From assembly GCA_001775995.1 (NCBI GenBank), contig MEZH01000007.1, positions 264,806 to 323,270 of the forward strand: DNA of 58,465 nucleotides, in the 5' to 3' direction. The notes below the pieces were generated by a model that saw only the letters and a program-made list of their open reading frames with translations, did not search any database and was not told the DNA's origin. Source of the DNA: Candidatus Bathyarchaeota archaeon RBG_16_48_13. Its GTDB lineage: Archaea > Thermoproteota > Bathyarchaeia > RBG-16-48-13. Shown here in pieces: positions 36,577 to 45,973 of this stretch. Each line of letters opens with the position of its first letter. Positions within the stretch are counted from its first letter, which is position 1. A program made the position numbers and the translations under genes.

Positions 36577-37555
36577 TCCGAGTTTCCATAATTGCACGTT
36601 GAACCAGAATCTGAGCAACGCTTAGATTCGACGGCACAGGACCGTATTGCGAGTACTCCTCATTGGATTGAGGGTATTTCCTTCGCCTTCTTAGGGATAT
36701 GTCCACTAAAGTCACTACGATTACCACTGCAAGTATGGTGAATAAGGACTCGGGGCTCGCGAGGAGTTGGAGGATCGGGTCAAGCGAATTCTCAGACGGC
36801 GGAGGAAGGGACGGAAGGTCCCCATAACTTACTGGCAGAAATTGGTATGTAATGTTCTCGGGCAGTGCAACTGAGGGAATCTGGGGAGGACTTCTGAGAG
36901 GGTCGTAAACTGAACTGGCCATCCAGGCCATAATGGTTGAGACCGCGTACAGATCGAGTGTTGAAAGGGCTTGAACTGTCGTTTTAGGGGTATAGCTCGG
37001 GTACATTATGTCCGCGGAGTAACTGCTGTGGCTGAGGCCCAGGCTGTGACCTACCTCATGGAGGGCGATGCTCTGCATATCGTATTCGTTCAGCACTCGA
37101 CCGTGTGCGTTCTCTGAGGCCAAGATGATTGTATTGTTTGTCATAGTGCCAGGCGGCTCGTACACCGCCTGGGAGGAGCCGATCTCGTCGGAGGTGGGGT
37201 TCTGGAACACTTTCACCCACGTAATGTAGACGTCGTAGCCTGACGCTGTTGACTCCGCTACGGTGGGGATCAACCGCAGTCTTGACAGGTAGCTGAACCC
37301 GGAGTAGTTCATCGCGAAATAGTAGATCGCGTTATTCCATTCGTCAACAGCGTGGAGCGTGGCGTTCAGGTAGGAAGGCTGCCACCAAGACATGCCTTCT
37401 TGGGGGACAATTAGGACGCTTATGGTTGAATGACCCCATGCGAGACCTTGGAGGCCTAAGGAGAATTGTGACTGTGCCTCCGCCATGCCGAGACTGCCAA
37501 CGACCAAGATTAGGCCTATTACCAGTGAAGCTGCAAGGATCCGTTTCAACAGCAT
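36518..37555 (-). CDS. Secreted zinc metallopeptidase (matrixin-like)
   Basis: HEVGHSLGLSHSSYSADIMYP (HExxHxxGxxH plus Met-turn); signal peptide MLLKRILAASLVIGLILVVGSLGMAEA; C-terminal TM. Confidence 0.85.
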   Translation of the reverse strand: MLLKRILAASLVIGLILVVGSLGMAEAQSQFSLGLQGLAWGHSTISVLIVPQEGMSWWQPSYLNATLHAVDEWNNAIYYFAMNYSGFSYLSRLRLIPTVAESTASGYDVYITWVKVFQNPTSDEIGSSQAVYEPPGTMTNNTIILASENAHGRVLNEYDMQSIALHEVGHSLGLSHSSYSADIMYPSYTPKTTVQALSTLDLYAVSTIMAWMASSVYDPLRSPPQIPSVALPENITYQFLPVSYGDLPSLPPPSENSLDPILQLLASPESLFTILAVVIVVTLVDISLRRRRKYPQSNEEYSQYGPVPSNLSVAQILVQRAIMETRMVLRPGFEPGFPARLASHL

Positions 37556-37978
37556 ATTTTTGTACACACAGCTGAATGGGGCTCGGTGACTGTAGGATCG
37601 CCAAGCGACCGACAAATGCCTATTGTTAAGGACCAGGTTTAAGATAGTTGTTATGGAGACAACCATACATAGTGATCATCATATTCTTCATACTATGCTG
37701 AGCTTCTTCAGCTTCATCTCAGCAGACATATCACTGTTCAGTTTGGTCATACCGGGGGCAGTTTCCCAGGGCTATGATGCATCGATCAGCGAGGATTCAA
37801 AGCCATCCCAACCTCTGAGATTTATCAGTCTGAGAAGTCTGTATCAGACAGACCCTTTCGAGGTTAGGGCTTAATGTCACCTCTGACTGGGTGAACCTTA
37901 ACGTACATAAGGGAAGAGGATTAATTAGTCAATTCACATATCTCTGCGAAGAGCAGAATTGAAGCGAGATATTCCTAG

Positions 37979-38088
37979 GCGGGGATATCCGAGTTTGGTC
38001 TAAGGAGCAGGGCTTAGGTGCCAACTAAGGTGGCTAAGAAACCCTGTGGCGCAGGCCTTCGTGGGTTCAAGTCCCACTCCCCGCACCA
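37979..38088 (+). tRNA. tRNA-Leu (TAG) with about 22-nt intron at 37/38, CCA encoded
   Basis: GCGGGGA/TCCCCGC; long variable arm GGCGCAGGCCTTC; CAGGG-CTTAGG[...]A-CCCTG with CTTAG/CTAAG pairing. Confidence 0.88.
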
Positions 38089-38213
38089 TCTTTCTAAAGC
38101 TAAACTCAATTTCGCAAACTTCAATGACCAACTAACGCTGGCAAGAAATTCGAAACATGTGACGGCGACCGCGGGTGCATCATCACTGCGCAGGATGCCG
38201 CCAAACCCCCAAG

Positions 38214-39287
38214 TTATCTTTGGTTAATCAGGAGCCCAATGTCCTTGCGCAGGTCTACAAGGTTGAGAGGCTTGAGAGTGTAAGCGTATGAGTACATCCT
38301 GACGCAGGTTCGGACGCATAGGTTGCAGCCCTCGGCCCTCTTGACGTGTTCCTTGTAGACGGGGCTAGAGAAGTATTCCCTGAAGGAGCCGCTGTTAAGG
38401 TCGTAGGTGTGGTCGCAGGTGCAGCTGTAGATCTTGTTGTTGGGCGAGACGTAAACGAAGATCTTTGGGAAGTGGCACGTGAAAGGCTTTACTTCGGCGT
38501 AGTGCCTCAGCACGTACTCCGTCTCCATCAATGGGTAGCCCTCTTTCTTCAGCCTAAGAATAGTATGATAGAAGGCTTGGAGTTGCTCCCTGCTCAGGCC
38601 GTAGTCCTCCACCAAGGAGGATTTGCTGCCCTCATCGTAGCTCTGCTGGAACGTGAGCCCGAAGGAGTCGTACAACTGGTTCGCCACCTCCACGGCGTTG
38701 TAGGAGATGCCTACCCCCAAATCCCGTGCGAGCTTTGCCATGGGCTCGATGGCGTCTAAGTTCAGCCTGCTGATGGTGGTGACCAGCGTGACACGGGTGT
38801 TTCCAATCGCCCTTATCCTCTCTATCCCTTTGATGACCTCCCGGAAGGCGCCACGCCTTCCCCTGATGAAGTCGTGGTACTCATTGAAGTAGTCGAGGGA
38901 GACGAACGTGAAGTCTAGATCCTTCCACAGAGAGTCGCGTTTGCTTTCGACGAGCGAACCGTTTGTGTTCATAACGGTCATGTAGCCGAGGTTCTTGGCG
39001 TGCTTGACGACGTCCTCGATGTCTCTCCGGATCATGGGCTCCCCGCCGAAGAGGTAGTAGGCGCGCATGCCGGAGTCATAGGCCTCCTCGAGGAGCCGAT
39101 ACACGCCCTCGGTAGACAGATCGTCTCTCATCATGTGAGATGTCTGCCAGAAGGAGCAGGTCTTGCACATGGAGTTGCATCCGTAGGTTATGGCGTGTGC
39201 CAAGAAGAAGGGCTTGTGGGTCACGAATCTCGATTTCAGCATGGAAACGAATGATCTGAGAAGTCTGGTGCTGTCCCTTGAGGTCAT
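38214..39287 (-). CDS. Radical SAM protein with C-terminal Cys cluster (SPASM/Twitch-like)
   Basis: AITYGCNSMCKTCSFWQ (CxxxCxxC); YYLFGGEPMIRRDIEDVV; C-terminal CTCDHTYD...CNLCVRTCVR. Confidence 0.85.
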   Translation of the reverse strand: MTSRDSTRLLRSFVSMLKSRFVTHKPFFLAHAITYGCNSMCKTCSFWQTSHMMRDDLSTEGVYRLLEEAYDSGMRAYYLFGGEPMIRRDIEDVVKHAKNLGYMTVMNTNGSLVESKRDSLWKDLDFTFVSLDYFNEYHDFIRGRRGAFREVIKGIERIRAIGNTRVTLVTTISRLNLDAIEPMAKLARDLGVGISYNAVEVANQLYDSFGLTFQQSYDEGSKSSLVEDYGLSREQLQAFYHTILRLKKEGYPLMETEYVLRHYAEVKPFTCHFPKIFVYVSPNNKIYSCTCDHTYDLNSGSFREYFSSPVYKEHVKRAEGCNLCVRTCVRMYSYAYTLKPLNLVDLRKDIGLLINQR

Positions 39288-39490
39288 CTGTTCGAGGTTT
39301 CCCTTCGTATAAGAAGCTCAAAAGTTCTATTAAAGGGTTCTAAGGTGATTGTACCGGACAAGAATCATATGCAATCTCAAGATCAAAAAATCTCCTTGCC
39401 CCTGAGCTCCTCGTGGCTTCACCACGACACTAAATAATGAGCTAGTGCAAATCGGTTGTATTCAGATAGTCGTTCGAGGGATCGTGAACT

Positions 39491-41578
39491 ATGGCTAAGG
39501 ATCCAGTCTGTGGCATGTACGTGGACGAGAAGACCGCCCAGCTCAAGGCAGTCGTCAGGGGTACCACGTACTACTTCTGCTCAGAAGCATGTCTGAAGGA
39601 GTTCACTGCGCCCGAGATTGAGTTCAGGAAGCTAAAGATCCAATTCGCGGTAGGGCTTGCGCTCACCATTCCGACGGCACTCTTCACCTTTGTCAACATC
39701 CTGCCCATAGACGTGAGGAATTATGTCCTCCTGACACTGGCAACACCGATCCAGTTCGGCGTCGGATGGCGCTTCTACAGGGGTACTTACGACTCTATAA
39801 GGAACAGGATGGCAAACATGGACGTGCTAATAGCGCTTGGGACAACGACCGCTTGGCTGTACAGCATGATCATAACGTTCTTTCCGTCTGTGTTCCCCAC
39901 CAGAGAAGCCTACTTCGAGACCGGCGCGATAATCATAACGCTGATCCTGTTAGGCAAACTCCTCGAGCACACGGCGAAGGGAAGGGCATCTGAAGCGGTA
40001 AGGAAGCTCATGGACCTTCAGCCAACCATGGCCCACGTGATTAGGGAGGGACAGGAAGTTGAGGTCCCGGTGGAGCAGGTCGACGTGGACGAGGTGGTGA
40101 TCATACGACCCGGCGAGCGCGTGCCCATGGACGGTGTGGTGATCGGCGGCGGCTCATCCGTGGACGAGTCCATGGTGACTGGCGAAAGCATCCCGGTCGA
40201 AAAGAACCCCGGGAGCGAGGTGATCGGGGCGACCATCAATAAGACTGGAATGCTCAGAGTCAGAGCGACCAAAGTCGGTCAGGATACCATCCTTTCCCAA
40301 ATAGTCAAGCTGGTCGAGGAGGCGCAAATAGGCAAGGCACCGATACAGCGGTTGGCTGACAGGATCGCCTCAGTCTTCGTCCCGGTCATCGTGGCGATAG
40401 CGACCGCATCTGCCTTGCTCTGGTACTTCGTCGGCAACATCGGCCTTAACTTCTCAGTACTGGCCTTCATCTCAGTGGTTGTCATTGCGTGCCCGTGCGC
40501 CCTCGGGATAGCGACCCCCGCGGCGCTCCTAGTGGGGACTGGAAAAGGCGCCCAGAACGGAGTCTTGATCAAGAGCGGGGAATATCTTGAAACCGCCCAC
40601 AGGGTGAAGACCATCGTCTTCGATAAGACAGGCACCCTAACAAAGGGGCAGCCCTCGGTCACGGACATCGTGGCGCTCGATGACTACACGGAAGAGGAGG
40701 TACTCTCAATGGCAGCGACCCTGGAGAAGGGCTCTGAACACCCACTTGCCGAGGCCATCAACGGTGCAGCCCAAGCAAAGGGAATTCAAGCGCCGGAGCC
40801 GAAGGAGTTTCAGGCGGTCCCGGGCAAGGGAGTCACCGCCCAGTTAGGGAAAGACCGATTGTTCTTTGGCAACAGGAAGATGATGGCCGACTATTCCGTC
40901 GATACCAGCCCCCTTGAGGAGCACCTCAAGGCGCTTGAGGAGGACGGAAAGACCGTGATGGTGTTGGCCAAAGGGAGCCACCTGGTAGGGCTTGTGGCCG
41001 TCGCAGACACGATCAAAGAGCACGCCTTGGATGCGGTCGCAAGACTGAGGCAGATGGGAATTAGGGTGGTCATGCTGACGGGGGACAACGAGAGGACGGC
41101 CAATGCCATAGGAAGGCGCCTAGGGATAGACAGAGTGATAGCGGAGGTGTTGCCGGGGCAGAAGGAGCGGACCATAGAGAAGCTACAATCCGGCGGCGAG
41201 AAGGTGGCCATGGTCGGGGATGGGATCAACGACGCGCCGGCTCTGGCGAGGGCAGATGTCGGCATAGCCATCGGGAGCGGTACTGATGTAGCGAAGGAGA
41301 CAGGGGGAATCGTGTTGATCAAGGAGGATTTACGAGACGTAGTAACGGCCATAGAACTCAGCAAAAAGACGGTTGCTAAAATAAGGCAGAACCTCTTTTG
41401 GGCCTTCATATACAACATTGGGCTGATCCCTATAGCGGCTGGAGCCCTTGTGCCCATATTTGGGCCCTCGGTATATAATGTGCTGCCGATGTTGGCGGCG
41501 GGTGCTATGGCCTTCAGTTCCGTGACGGTTGTCACAAACTCCCTGCTCCTAGGTAGGTTCAAACCATCAATGCTCTGA
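39491..41578 (+). CDS. Heavy-metal (copper-type) P1B ATPase with N-terminal YHS domain
   Basis: [82 protein letters not shown]. Confidence 0.93.
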   Translation: MAKDPVCGMYVDEKTAQLKAVVRGTTYYFCSEACLKEFTAPEIEFRKLKIQFAVGLALTIPTALFTFVNILPIDVRNYVLLTLATPIQFGVGWRFYRGTYDSIRNRMANMDVLIALGTTTAWLYSMIITFFPSVFPTREAYFETGAIIITLILLGKLLEHTAKGRASEAVRKLMDLQPTMAHVIREGQEVEVPVEQVDVDEVVIIRPGERVPMDGVVIGGGSSVDESMVTGESIPVEKNPGSEVIGATINKTGMLRVRATKVGQDTILSQIVKLVEEAQIGKAPIQRLADRIASVFVPVIVAIATASALLWYFVGNIGLNFSVLAFISVVVIACPCALGIATPAALLVGTGKGAQNGVLIKSGEYLETAHRVKTIVFDKTGTLTKGQPSVTDIVALDDYTEEEVLSMAATLEKGSEHPLAEAINGAAQAKGIQAPEPKEFQAVPGKGVTAQLGKDRLFFGNRKMMADYSVDTSPLEEHLKALEEDGKTVMVLAKGSHLVGLVAVADTIKEHALDAVARLRQMGIRVVMLTGDNERTANAIGRRLGIDRVIAEVLPGQKERTIEKLQSGGEKVAMVGDGINDAPALARADVGIAIGSGTDVAKETGGIVLIKEDLRDVVTAIELSKKTVAKIRQNLFWAFIYNIGLIPIAAGALVPIFGPSVYNVLPMLAAGAMAFSSVTVVTNSLLLGRFKPSML

Positions 41579-41591
41579 GGTGGAAGTGAAT

Positions 41592-41822
41592 ATGACAAAG
41601 GAAGTAAGGATAGTGATCACCGTTCCAGGCCTGGACTGCGTGACCTGCGCTCCGGGGATAAAGCGTGCCCTGATGGAGTTGAGCGGCGTAAAGAAGGTTG
41701 AGGTGTCGATCATGTTAAACAAGATCTTCGTTGACTACGATCCGGAACAGACAGACACCATGCACATTGCCAGAGTGATAGAGAAGACAGGCTACAAGAT
41801 CCATATGTCACAAGCCATGTAA
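41592..41822 (+). CDS. Stand-alone HMA-domain metal chaperone
   Basis: VITVPGLDCVTCAPGIKRALMELSGVKKVEVSIMLNKIFVDYDPEQ; immediately downstream of the ATPase. Confidence 0.85.
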   Translation: MTKEVRIVITVPGLDCVTCAPGIKRALMELSGVKKVEVSIMLNKIFVDYDPEQTDTMHIARVIEKTGYKIHMSQAM

Positions 41823-41941
41823 CGACCCATTGAAGATCAAGAATATCGTGGTAATTGCGCTTTTCTCTGTTCTTCGGCTTTCGGTGGACATAGTGCAGTT
41901 TATAACACAGTTATGCAACCTAGAGACAGCTGTGCCTTGAT

Positions 41942-42757
41942 ATGCCGATAGTAGCTGTTGTCAAAGGAGAGAGAAGCTTTGATACCGTTGAAAGGGCGGT
42001 GAACCTAGCGGGCGGCCTGAAGCATCTGGTCGACAGACCAGTTCTCATCAAGGTTAACTTCATAACTCGCAAGACCTGGGATACAGGGGCGACGACGGAT
42101 CCGATGCTGGTGGAGGCCCTCATACGAATCTTGAAGCCACTCACAAAGGTGGCGATCGTCGAGTCGGATGCCACTCTGACCAACGCGGACAAAGCCTTTG
42201 AAGCCACTGGCATGATAGATGTCTGCAAGGAGTACGACGTGCCGTTCATCAACCTTCGCCGAGAGAGGGATAGGGTGAGCGTCGGAGTCTCAGGCTACGA
42301 CGCCCTATCTGAGATAGAGTTCCCAAAGATCGTCATGGAGAGCAACATCATTAGTGCTGCGAAACTGAAGACACACGCCGAGACACAGGTCACTTTGGGG
42401 ATGAAGAACATGTTCGGCCTCATCCCGGACAAGTTCAAGGGAAAGTACCACTTCAAGGGCATCGAGAAGGTCATCGTTGATATCAACTCAGTGGTCAAGC
42501 CTGCTTTCACGTTAATAGATGGGTTCGTAGCCATGGAGGGCAGAGGCCCAGTTAATGGGGATCCTGTCAAGATGGACTTGGTCATAGCCGGCATGGACCC
42601 AGTGGCTACCGACGCCGTCGCCGCCAAGATCATGGGCTTCGAGCCGAGCAAGATATATCATATAGCGAGGGCTAGCGAAAGAGGCTTAGGAAACATTGAA
42701 GATATCGAAGTGGTTGGAGAATCAATAGAAAAGGTCAAGCGGATTTTCAGAAGATGA
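41942..42757 (+). CDS. DUF362 domain protein
   Basis: VLIKVNFITRKTWDTGATTDPMLVEALIRIL...AKLKTHAETQVTLGMKNMFGLIP. Confidence 0.85.
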   Translation: MPIVAVVKGERSFDTVERAVNLAGGLKHLVDRPVLIKVNFITRKTWDTGATTDPMLVEALIRILKPLTKVAIVESDATLTNADKAFEATGMIDVCKEYDVPFINLRRERDRVSVGVSGYDALSEIEFPKIVMESNIISAAKLKTHAETQVTLGMKNMFGLIPDKFKGKYHFKGIEKVIVDINSVVKPAFTLIDGFVAMEGRGPVNGDPVKMDLVIAGMDPVATDAVAAKIMGFEPSKIYHIARASERGLGNIEDIEVVGESIEKVKRIFRR

Positions 42758-43306
42758 TCAGACCACCTGTCGGTTGCAGGTGACAAACTCGTTTCCACCC
42801 ACATGGTAGAGCAAGGGCAGGAGCCCCAACGCATATTTTCTGTCGTATGATCCATCCGTGCAGTATGCGGCGGTGACCTCCCCTATGAACAGCGTGTGGT
42901 CACCTGCTACGATCTCGCTAGCCAATTTGCATTCTAGGCTGGCAACGCATTCCTTTATGGCTGACGAGGCCACAGTCATCCCTGGCGTAGGAGTGAGTTT
43001 TGTCTCAGCGAACTTGTCGTGTTCCCGCCCACTCGTCTTGCCACAGAGGAGGGTGACGTCTTTGAGTTCAACGATCGGGACGTTCACCACGAATTCCTTC
43101 ATTTCTCTTATGAGCGCGTAGGAATACCTTCTGGGGTGAATGCCTATGGCGACCATTGGTGGGTTGATCGAGACAGGCATCGACCAGCCTACGGCTATTA
43201 TGTTCCTCTTGTCCTTTCCTCCGCACGTCACGAGCACTGTGTGTCGTGGGTACATGAGCCGCTGGATTAGTGGCTTGTCAATGTTTACCTTTGCATAATC
43301 CATCAT
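42758..43306 (-). CDS. Flavin reductase-like FMN-binding protein
   Basis: YPRHTVLVTCGGKDKRNIIAVGWSMPVSINPPMVAIGIHPRRYSYALIREMKEFVVNVP. Confidence 0.85.
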   Translation of the reverse strand: MMDYAKVNIDKPLIQRLMYPRHTVLVTCGGKDKRNIIAVGWSMPVSINPPMVAIGIHPRRYSYALIREMKEFVVNVPIVELKDVTLLCGKTSGREHDKFAETKLTPTPGMTVASSAIKECVASLECKLASEIVAGDHTLFIGEVTAAYCTDGSYDRKYALGLLPLLYHVGGNEFVTCNRQVV

Positions 43307-43440
43307 TTTCCCTCAGAAAACTGAGCATTTATGAAGGAAATATTTAGATTCAAGAACTTTTTTTCAATTTATAAGACTTGTTGTCATATTGCACAACGGT
43401 GACTATTTAGATCGATTTCCAACCAATGTTGGAGTAAGGT

Positions 43441-43785
43441 GTGGTTTTGACAAATTTAATGGACCTTTTTGGCAGTAAACAGCAGACTCGTCTCATCCAG
43501 TACATGTTGGACAACCCGGGCAAGATCTTCAATCAGGCTAGCCTCGCTCGTTTCCTGTCATGCTCGCCCAGCACCGTGGCCCGGGTCGTGAACCCCTTCA
43601 TCTTTACGGGAATGGTGAAGTTCGAGATGATAGGAAAGCAGATGAAAGTCTTCGCGCTGGATACGGAATCCTCAAAGACCAAGCTCTTGACTGAGTTTTA
43701 TCAGAAGCTCACAGCGTCAGAGCCCACCGAGGAGAAGGACCGCGATCATGATGACGAAGATGGCACCAAAGCTAATGTAGTATAG
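43441..43785 (+). CDS. Winged helix-turn-helix transcriptional regulator
   Basis: FGSKQQTRLIQYMLDNPGKIFNQASLARFLSCSPSTVARVVNPFIFTGMVKFE; GTG start. Confidence 0.75.
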   Translation: MVLTNLMDLFGSKQQTRLIQYMLDNPGKIFNQASLARFLSCSPSTVARVVNPFIFTGMVKFEMIGKQMKVFALDTESSKTKLLTEFYQKLTASEPTEEKDRDHDDEDGTKANVV

Positions 43786-43929
43786 CCGATTAAACTTCTT
43801 CTGGCGCTTCATCCTGTTAGTATAAGATTGGTTGCATTTATCTGAGCAGAGACTTAGGTTCTCAGCCATGGCTTTGGCGCAAACCGGGCAATGCTTGTGG
43901 GGTGGGAACTTCGATTCTCTTGAAGGCAT
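43717..43929 (-). CDS. DUF2116-like zinc-ribbon/TM small protein
   Basis: HKHCPVCAKAMAENLSLCSDKCNQSYTNRMKRQKKFNRLYYISFGAIFVIMIAVLLL. Confidence 0.75.
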   Translation of the reverse strand: MPSRESKFPPHKHCPVCAKAMAENLSLCSDKCNQSYTNRMKRQKKFNRLYYISFGAIFVIMIAVLLLGGL

Positions 43930-43939
43930 TTCTATTCAC

Positions 43940-44620
43940 CTACTTGTACCGCAGACGGGTCCCCATGATTTCCCCGTGGACAACTCGCGCTATGTTTTCG
44001 GGCTTCCTGCCGTCAATTATCACCGTTGGTATCTTGGATCGCTCGACTATCTTGGCGGCCACCATGTCGAAAAGCTCGTAACCCCCTGCTTCAAACCCCT
44101 TGTTGAATAGAATCTCTATGAGTCTAGAGGAATCGATCTCGGTCAGGAGCTTGGCCTTCGGGTCTTTCTTAGGGTCTGAAGTGTACACCCCCTCCACGTT
44201 GGTTGCATTCACGAGGAGGTCGGCTCGCATCTCGTCGGCTGCAATCGCGGCCACGGCGTTGGTCGATTGGCCCGGTTGGAGACCGCCGAGTACCGTGATC
44301 TTGTCGCCTTCAAGAGCCACCCTCAATTCATCCTGATTTGACGGTGATTTCGGATAGGCGTTCTCCCCAAGCTTCGCCATCAGGAGCGACGCGTTCAGCC
44401 GCGAGACCGCGATTCCAAGTTCGTCGCAGAAGGCTTCAGTGGCACCTAGTCGTCTGGCCGTTGAAATGTACTTCCTCGATACCTCTCCGCCTCCCGCTAC
44501 AACTAGAATCTGGTGACCTTCGGACTTCAACCGTAGGAGCACGTCGGTGTAGGAAGAGATTCTTGTAACGTCCATGTCAAAGGGAAACAGGTGTCCACCG
44601 AGTTTTATCGCAACACGCAT
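43940..44620 (-). CDS. pyrH: Archaeal-type UMP kinase
   Basis: MRVAIKLGGHLFPFDMDVTRISSYTDVLLRLKSEGHQILVVAGGGEVSRKYI...NATNVEGVYTSDPKKDPKAKLL. Confidence 0.92.
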   Translation of the reverse strand: MRVAIKLGGHLFPFDMDVTRISSYTDVLLRLKSEGHQILVVAGGGEVSRKYISTARRLGATEAFCDELGIAVSRLNASLLMAKLGENAYPKSPSNQDELRVALEGDKITVLGGLQPGQSTNAVAAIAADEMRADLLVNATNVEGVYTSDPKKDPKAKLLTEIDSSRLIEILFNKGFEAGGYELFDMVAAKIVERSKIPTVIIDGRKPENIARVVHGEIMGTRLRYK

Positions 44621-44701
44621 ATCTATCATCCTAAGGATATTATCTGAAAGAACTTATATAATTCGCGATTCAAGGCTTAACTTCGTTTACGTCTTCTGAT
44701 T

Positions 44702-45973
44702 GTGGTGCACGGAGTGCCAGATAAGAGTTCTCTATCCCAGTTCAGGTTGAAACGCGCATTAGGGGTCCTCGCATCAAAGGAGGGCCGTGGGACTGAGTTA
44801 ATATCGCTCTACGTGACCCCGGGGAAACAGATTTATGATGTGATCAGTCAGCTTCGCCAAGAATATACCACCGCGAGCAACATAAAGTCCGCAACTACCA
44901 GAAAGCACGTTCAGGACGCTATAACTCGCACCATGCAGAGACTCAAACTATTCAAGACACCCCCCGATACAGGCCTCGTCATCTTTTGTGGGGCGTTACC
45001 CCAAAACGGACCAGGCAGCGAACGCATCGAACTCTACGTCATAGTCCCTCCTGATCCGATACGAATTTACACCTACAGATGCGACAGCAAGTTTCTTCTA
45101 GATCCCATCAGAGAAATGGTCAAAGTAAAGGAAGTATATGGCATTCTTGTCATGGATGCCAGCGGCGCAATTTTCGCCCTCCTTAAGGGGGGAAACTTGG
45201 AAATAGTGCGCGAAATAACGTCCGGTGTCTCTGGCAAGCACAGGGCGGGTGGACAGTCAGCGCGACGTTTCGAGCGTTTAAGGGAGGCGGAGCTGAACTC
45301 ATTTTTTAATAGGGTGGGCATATACGCCTCAGAGATCTTCTTGCAGGTGCCGAACCTCAAAGGCATCCTCGTTGGAGGACCAGGCCCCACTAAATACGAT
45401 TTTGTCGATGGCGACCATATGCAGTACACCCTGAGGGGGAAGGTGCTCTCAATAGTGGACACGGCCTACGTCGAGGAGCAGGGCGTCGAAGAGGTCGTCG
45501 AGAAGTCCCCCGGGACTCTACTCGCCGTTCGATACCGGGAGGAGAAGCAGGCGGTACAGAAGTTCCTTTACGAGTTAGGACACGGGACAGGTCTGGCAAC
45601 CTATGGGGAAGAAGAGGTTCGGAGGAGCCTTAAGGGCGGAATCGCCCAGATGTTATTACTCTCGGCGGAGTTGAAGAAGACCCGACTTTACGTCAAGTGC
45701 CAGAGTTGCGACCACCGAGAGGAAAGAACAGTGAGCACTGCCGACCTTCACGATGCAGAAGACGAGATAAAGAATACGCCATGCCCCAAGTGCAATAATA
45801 AGAACATGGTTATAGACGAGACGAAAGACCTCGTGGATGACTTCGCTGACATGGCGGAACAGGCTGGAACAGACATAGAGATAATTACGAAGGAGACCGC
45901 GGAGGGCGAGATGTTGCGGGACTCCTTCGGCGGTATCGCTGCCATCCTCAGGTTTAAACAGTCGCAGACTTAG
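44702..45973 (+). CDS. Peptide chain release factor aRF1
   Basis: GTELISLYVTPGKQIYDVISQLRQEYTTASNIKSATTRKHVQDAI (NIKS) and GGQSARRFERLRE (GGQ). Confidence 0.95.
   Translation: MVHGVPDKSSLSQFRLKRALGVLASKEGRGTELISLYVTPGKQIYDVISQLRQEYTTASNIKSATTRKHVQDAITRTMQRLKLFKTPPDTGLVIFCGALPQNGPGSERIELYVIVPPDPIRIYTYRCDSKFLLDPIREMVKVKEVYGILVMDASGAIFALLKGGNLEIVREITSGVSGKHRAGGQSARRFERLREAELNSFFNRVGIYASEIFLQVPNLKGILVGGPGPTKYDFVDGDHMQYTLRGKVLSIVDTAYVEEQGVEEVVEKSPGTLLAVRYREEKQAVQKFLYELGHGTGLATYGEEEVRRSLKGGIAQMLLLSAELKKTRLYVKCQSCDHREERTVSTADLHDAEDEIKNTPCPKCNNKNMVIDETKDLVDDFADMAEQAGTDIEIITKETAEGEMLRDSFGGIAAILRFKQSQT

Noticed and set aside
40891-41598. 235-aa minus-strand ORF rich in Ser/Thr
   Set aside because: Shadow ORF of the P-type ATPase.
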